Positions 4,039-6,242 of a DNA stretch of 6,242 nucleotides are shown piece by piece. Within the stretch, counting starts at the first letter, position 1, and every line of letters starts with the position of its first letter. Source of the DNA: Candidatus Poribacteria bacterium (GTDB lineage: Bacteria; Poribacteria; WGA-4E; WGA-3G). Under the pieces are notes generated by a model. That model did no database searches. It was not told where the DNA came from and saw only the letters and a list, made by a program, of their open reading frames with translations. The DNA lies in contig VXXH01000484.1 in the NCBI GenBank assembly GCA_009835515.1, positions 1 through 6,242 on the forward strand. Reading direction: 5' to 3'. The translations under genes were made by a program, and so were the position numbers.

Positions 4039-4653
4039 ATGCAAGAATACCCGAAACCGCTGGCGAAACTTATCACTGAACTCCAAAAGTTACCGACGAT
4101 TGGTCAGAAGACAGCGCAACGTTTAGCGTTTTTTATGCTAAAGTTACCTGACACTGAAACCGCCCAAATCGCAGATGCCATCGCACAGGTAAAACAACAA
4201 CTCTGCTACTGCGATGTCTGTGGCACGATTACCGATACAAATCCGTGTTATATTTGTACAAGCCCACGCCGCGACACCCGGATGATTTGTGTTGTTGAAG
4301 AGTCGGATGATCTTTGGGCTATTGAAAGAACTAACGGTTATAAGGGGTTATATCATGTACTTGGGGGCGTCCTCTCACCGTTAGACGGGACCGGACCGGA
4401 CGAACTCGGAATTAACACGCTCTTTCAAAGAATCAAGGAACCCTCTGCAAACAGTGAACCAGTGCAAGAGGTAATTCTTGCCACGAATTGGACAACAGAA
4501 GGACAGGCAACTGCCCTTTATCTTACACAACATCTCGAAAGATTTGAAGTCACTGTTACTCGTATTGCTTACGGTATTCCTGTCGGTGGAGATTTGGAGT
4601 ACATTGACGAGGTAACCCTTGCGAAAGCACTCGAAGGCAGGCGAAAGGCTTAG
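4039..4653 (+). CDS. recR: Recombination mediator protein RecR
   Basis: RecR works with RecF and RecO to load RecA at single-stranded gaps during recombinational repair. The 204-aa product has the expected layout. A helix-hairpin-helix (about 10-32, LPTIGQKTAQRLAF) is followed by a C4 zinc finger with C58-DV-C61 and C70-YI-C73. A Toprim domain from about 81 includes ICVVEE (83-88), HVLGGVLSPLDGTGPDEL and the C-terminal RIAYGIPVGGDLEYIDEVTLAKALEGR. In the Toprim segment 148-157 this protein reads ATNWTTEGQA, where the family usually has ATNPTxEGEA. Thus Trp replaces Pro and Gln replaces Glu, which may be lineage drift. The ATG at 4039 has only a weak purine stretch (GAGA, 4031-4034) and lies close behind repeat copy 1. 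The stop codon abuts the start of the next gene. Confidence 0.97.
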   Translation: MQEYPKPLAKLITELQKLPTIGQKTAQRLAFFMLKLPDTETAQIADAIAQVKQQLCYCDVCGTITDTNPCYICTSPRRDTRMICVVEESDDLWAIERTNGYKGLYHVLGGVLSPLDGTGPDELGINTLFQRIKEPSANSEPVQEVILATNWTTEGQATALYLTQHLERFEVTVTRIAYGIPVGGDLEYIDEVTLAKALEGRRKA

Positions 4654-5646
4654 ATGAGAACGCAGTGTTTCCTACTACTTTTAGCCTATCTGTACTGTGG
4701 TGTGTTTAGTATCGCGTGCGCGGAACCGGATTCAAATAGCGAAAAAATAGAATTAAAAGACACCACCGATTTCAGGGCAAGTACGGCTCGCCAAGCGAAT
4801 GCAACCTTTGATGCCCAGCGTGCGTTTGCAGCATTGGAAAAACAGTGCGAATTCGGGCCGCGACCCCCAGGTTCAGCAGCGCATCGCGAAACACAGAATT
4901 ATCTCTTTGTTGAACTTCAGAAATATGCAAACAGCGTAGCACTTCAACCGCACACGTACAAGGCAAAAACTGAAACGCTGCAGCTGAATAATATCTTGGC
5001 AGAGTTCGGACCGGGGCCACCACCCGTTCCTGGGAAGGGGCAGAGTGGAGAGACGCTGCTACTCGCAGCACATTGGGATACGCGACCCTTCGCCGATCAC
5101 GATCCAAAACCGGAAAATCGGGATAAACCGATTCTCGGTGCCAATGATGGTGCCTCAGGCGTCGCGATCCTCCTTGAAATTGCCAGAGTCTTGAAAGCGC
5201 ATCCGCCACCCCAACGGGTTGTTATTGTGCTTTTTGATGGTGAGGATTACGGTAGGTCTATCGACGATATGTTTATCGGCTCCCGGTTTTTTGCCAAAAA
5301 CCTCGGAAAATGGAAGCCAGATTACGGGATTTTGTTAGATATGGTGGGTGACAAAGATTTGACGCTCCCGATAGAACGCTACTCTTGGACTGCAAATCGC
5401 GAATTTACTGAGGCTATATGGAATCGAGCAGCAACTCTCGGTTTGGGACCTTTTCAACAACGCTTAGGGCGCGCAATTATGGATGATCACGTCCCTTTAA
5501 TCGAAGTCGGTATTCCAATGGTTGATATCATCGACTTCGATTACCCTTATTGGCATACAATTGAAGATACAGTTGATAAATGTAGCCCTAAAAGTTTAGA
5601 AGTCGTCGCAACACTCGTTATTAGCATTATTTATGACGGACTGTAG
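4654..5646 (+). CDS. Secreted M28 family / glutaminyl cyclase-like metalloenzyme
   Basis: The 330-aa product has an N-terminal signal sequence with a hydrophobic core at 5-21. SIAC at 19-22 fits a loose lipobox (lipidated C22), but signal peptidase I cleavage after ACA is also possible. The mature part is an M28 alpha/beta domain most like glutaminyl-peptide cyclotransferases: AHWDTRPFAD (139-148), GANDGASG with metal ligand D165, FDGEDYG (E197 catalytic, D198 in the second ligand position), LLDMVGD (D229), DDH (277-279) and YWHTIEDT with ligand H301. The DDHVPLIEVGIP...WHT layout is typical of QC, which turns N-terminal Gln into pyroglutamate; aminopeptidase activity cannot be excluded. The ATG follows the recR stop with no gap, and its GAAAGG Shine-Dalgarno (4643-4648) lies inside recR, so translational coupling is likely. 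A functional link with RecR is not apparent. Confidence 0.87.
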   Translation: MRTQCFLLLLAYLYCGVFSIACAEPDSNSEKIELKDTTDFRASTARQANATFDAQRAFAALEKQCEFGPRPPGSAAHRETQNYLFVELQKYANSVALQPHTYKAKTETLQLNNILAEFGPGPPPVPGKGQSGETLLLAAHWDTRPFADHDPKPENRDKPILGANDGASGVAILLEIARVLKAHPPPQRVVIVLFDGEDYGRSIDDMFIGSRFFAKNLGKWKPDYGILLDMVGDKDLTLPIERYSWTANREFTEAIWNRAATLGLGPFQQRLGRAIMDDHVPLIEVGIPMVDIIDFDYPYWHTIEDTVDKCSPKSLEVVATLVISIIYDGL

Positions 5647-5652
5647 AAGCGT

Positions 5653-5773
5653 TATCAGTCGTCAGTCGGTATCAGTTATCGGTTATCAGTCGTCGGTTAA
5701 TACCGTCCGGCGGTTACAAAGTGTGTTACTGCCACAGCACATCTCTTTAACTGAAAACTGAAAACTGACAACT
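5653..5773. repeat. CAGT-heptad inverted repeat, copy 2 (before mnmG)
   Basis: This is a larger copy of the element found before recR. The left arm holds six period-7 units: TATCAGT (5653-5659), CGTCAGT (5660-5666), then after a 3-bp offset TATCAGT, TATCGGT, TATCAGT and CGTCGGT (5670-5697). A small ACCG/CGGT palindrome lies at 5702-5714. The right arm (5749-5773) has AACTGAA, AACTGAA and AACTGAC units in the opposite sense and matches copy 1 at 22 of 25 positions. It begins 6 bp after the stop of the M28 gene and ends 9 bp before the mnmG ATG. It is probably an interspersed repeat family of the genome. Confidence 0.78.
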
Positions 5774-5782
5774 CAAAAAAAA

Positions 5783-6242
5783 ATGAATACCTATCACAAA
5801 CATTATGACGTTATCGTTGTTGGAGCGGGACACGCAGGTTGCGAAGCCGCACTCGCTGCCGCGCGAATGGGCTGCGAAACGCTTATCGTCACAATCAATC
5901 TGGATACGATTGCCAAGATGTCTTGCAACCCCGCTATCGGTGGTCTCGCCAAGGGACATCTCGTTAAAGAGATAGACGCACTCGGCGGTGAGATGGCAAA
6001 GAACATTGACAAGACAGGGATTCAATTTCGACGTTTGAATACCAAAAAGGGGCCCGCGGTTCGCTCAAGTCGAGCACAAGCCGATAAAAAGGCGTACCAA
6101 GATGAAATGAAACGCGTCTTGGAAGCGCAACAAAGGCTTGACATCAAGCAGGTATTGGTTGAAGAACTCCTCGTGGAAAATGGGCGGTGCATCGGAATTC
6201 TGAGTCAGACAAAAACCGCTTATTTCGGAGAGACTGTAATTC
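5783..6242 (+). CDS. mnmG: tRNA uridine-5-carboxymethylaminomethyl modification enzyme MnmG, N-terminal part
   Basis: MnmG (GidA), with MnmE, installs the carboxymethylaminomethyl group at C5 of wobble U34 in several tRNAs, using FAD and a folate one-carbon donor. The frame runs off the right edge after 153 codons, of about 630 in the family. It begins [23 protein letters not shown], with the FAD-binding GxGxxG at G14, G16 and G19. It continues with [38 protein letters not shown] and [14 protein letters not shown], all close to E. coli MnmG. The ATG at 5783 has no Shine-Dalgarno: it is preceded by A8 and then by the right arm of repeat copy 2. No internal ATG fits better, because the next in-frame Met falls after the FAD motif. 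mnmE is not in the window. Confidence 0.97.
   Translation, partial: MNTYHKHYDVIVVGAGHAGCEAALAAARMGCETLIVTINLDTIAKMSCNPAIGGLAKGHLVKEIDALGGEMAKNIDKTGIQFRRLNTKKGPAVRSSRAQADKKAYQDEMKRVLEAQQRLDIKQVLVEELLVENGRCIGILSQTKTAYFGETVI

Noticed and set aside
5653..5773. CRISPR array
   Set aside because: The units are only 7 bp, with no spacers and with arms in opposite orientation. There are no cas genes nearby.

Overview
The window looks like a core, housekeeping stretch of a bacterial chromosome, with every gene on the + strand. In order it holds: the 3' part of tRNA-Ser(GCU), tRNA-Arg(ACG), tadA, tRNA-Ser(CGA), tRNA-Ala(CGC), tRNA-Ser(GGA), a long-type SRP RNA with an Alu domain, dnaX, ybaB/ebfC, recR, a secreted M28/glutaminyl-cyclase-like metalloenzyme, and the first quarter of mnmG (gidA), which runs off the right edge. 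The block tadA - SRP RNA - dnaX - ybaB - recR is the same order as yaaJ - scr - dnaX - yaaK - recR in Bacillus subtilis, so it appears to be an old conserved cluster. The organism cannot be fixed from this sequence. It is bacterial with moderate GC content. The period-7 CAGT-rich intergenic repeats and a GTAGG/CGGG palindrome remind me of Candidatus Poribacteria and similar environmental lineages, but that is recollection and only a weak guess.

Region 1-1300 is an RNA-rich segment. Five tRNA genes surround tadA, whose product converts A34 of tRNA-Arg(ACG) to inosine. The gene for that substrate ends only 25 bp before the tadA start. Two tRNA-Ser genes are almost identical outside the anticodon stem-loop and variable arm. 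The spacer 824-990 carries a compact palindromic element inside 10-bp repeats.

Region 1300-1690 holds the SRP RNA. A perfect 9-bp helix joins its two ends, and eight T residues follow. Next comes a dnaX leader with a strong hairpin. DnaX (596 aa from the ATG at 1690) is the clamp-loader ATPase. YbaB is a small nucleoid-associated protein, and RecR is the recombination mediator working with RecF/RecO. This recombination and replication trio is commonly adjacent in bacteria.

From 4654 on, the content departs from the classical cluster. A signal-peptide-bearing M28/QC-like enzyme starts on the base after the recR stop codon, suggesting translational coupling. The following intergenic space (5647-5782) and the one between ybaB and recR are both filled by the same type of inverted, period-7 CAGT-rich repeat. 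The repeat ends within 8-20 bp of the next start codon. mnmG (tRNA wobble uridine modification) follows, so the window begins and ends with tRNA wobble-base modification functions.

I see no CRISPR array, phage gene, transposase or defence system here. The most unusual material is non-coding: the intergenic repeats, the palindromic element in the tRNA spacer, and the pairing of tadA with its own substrate tRNA.
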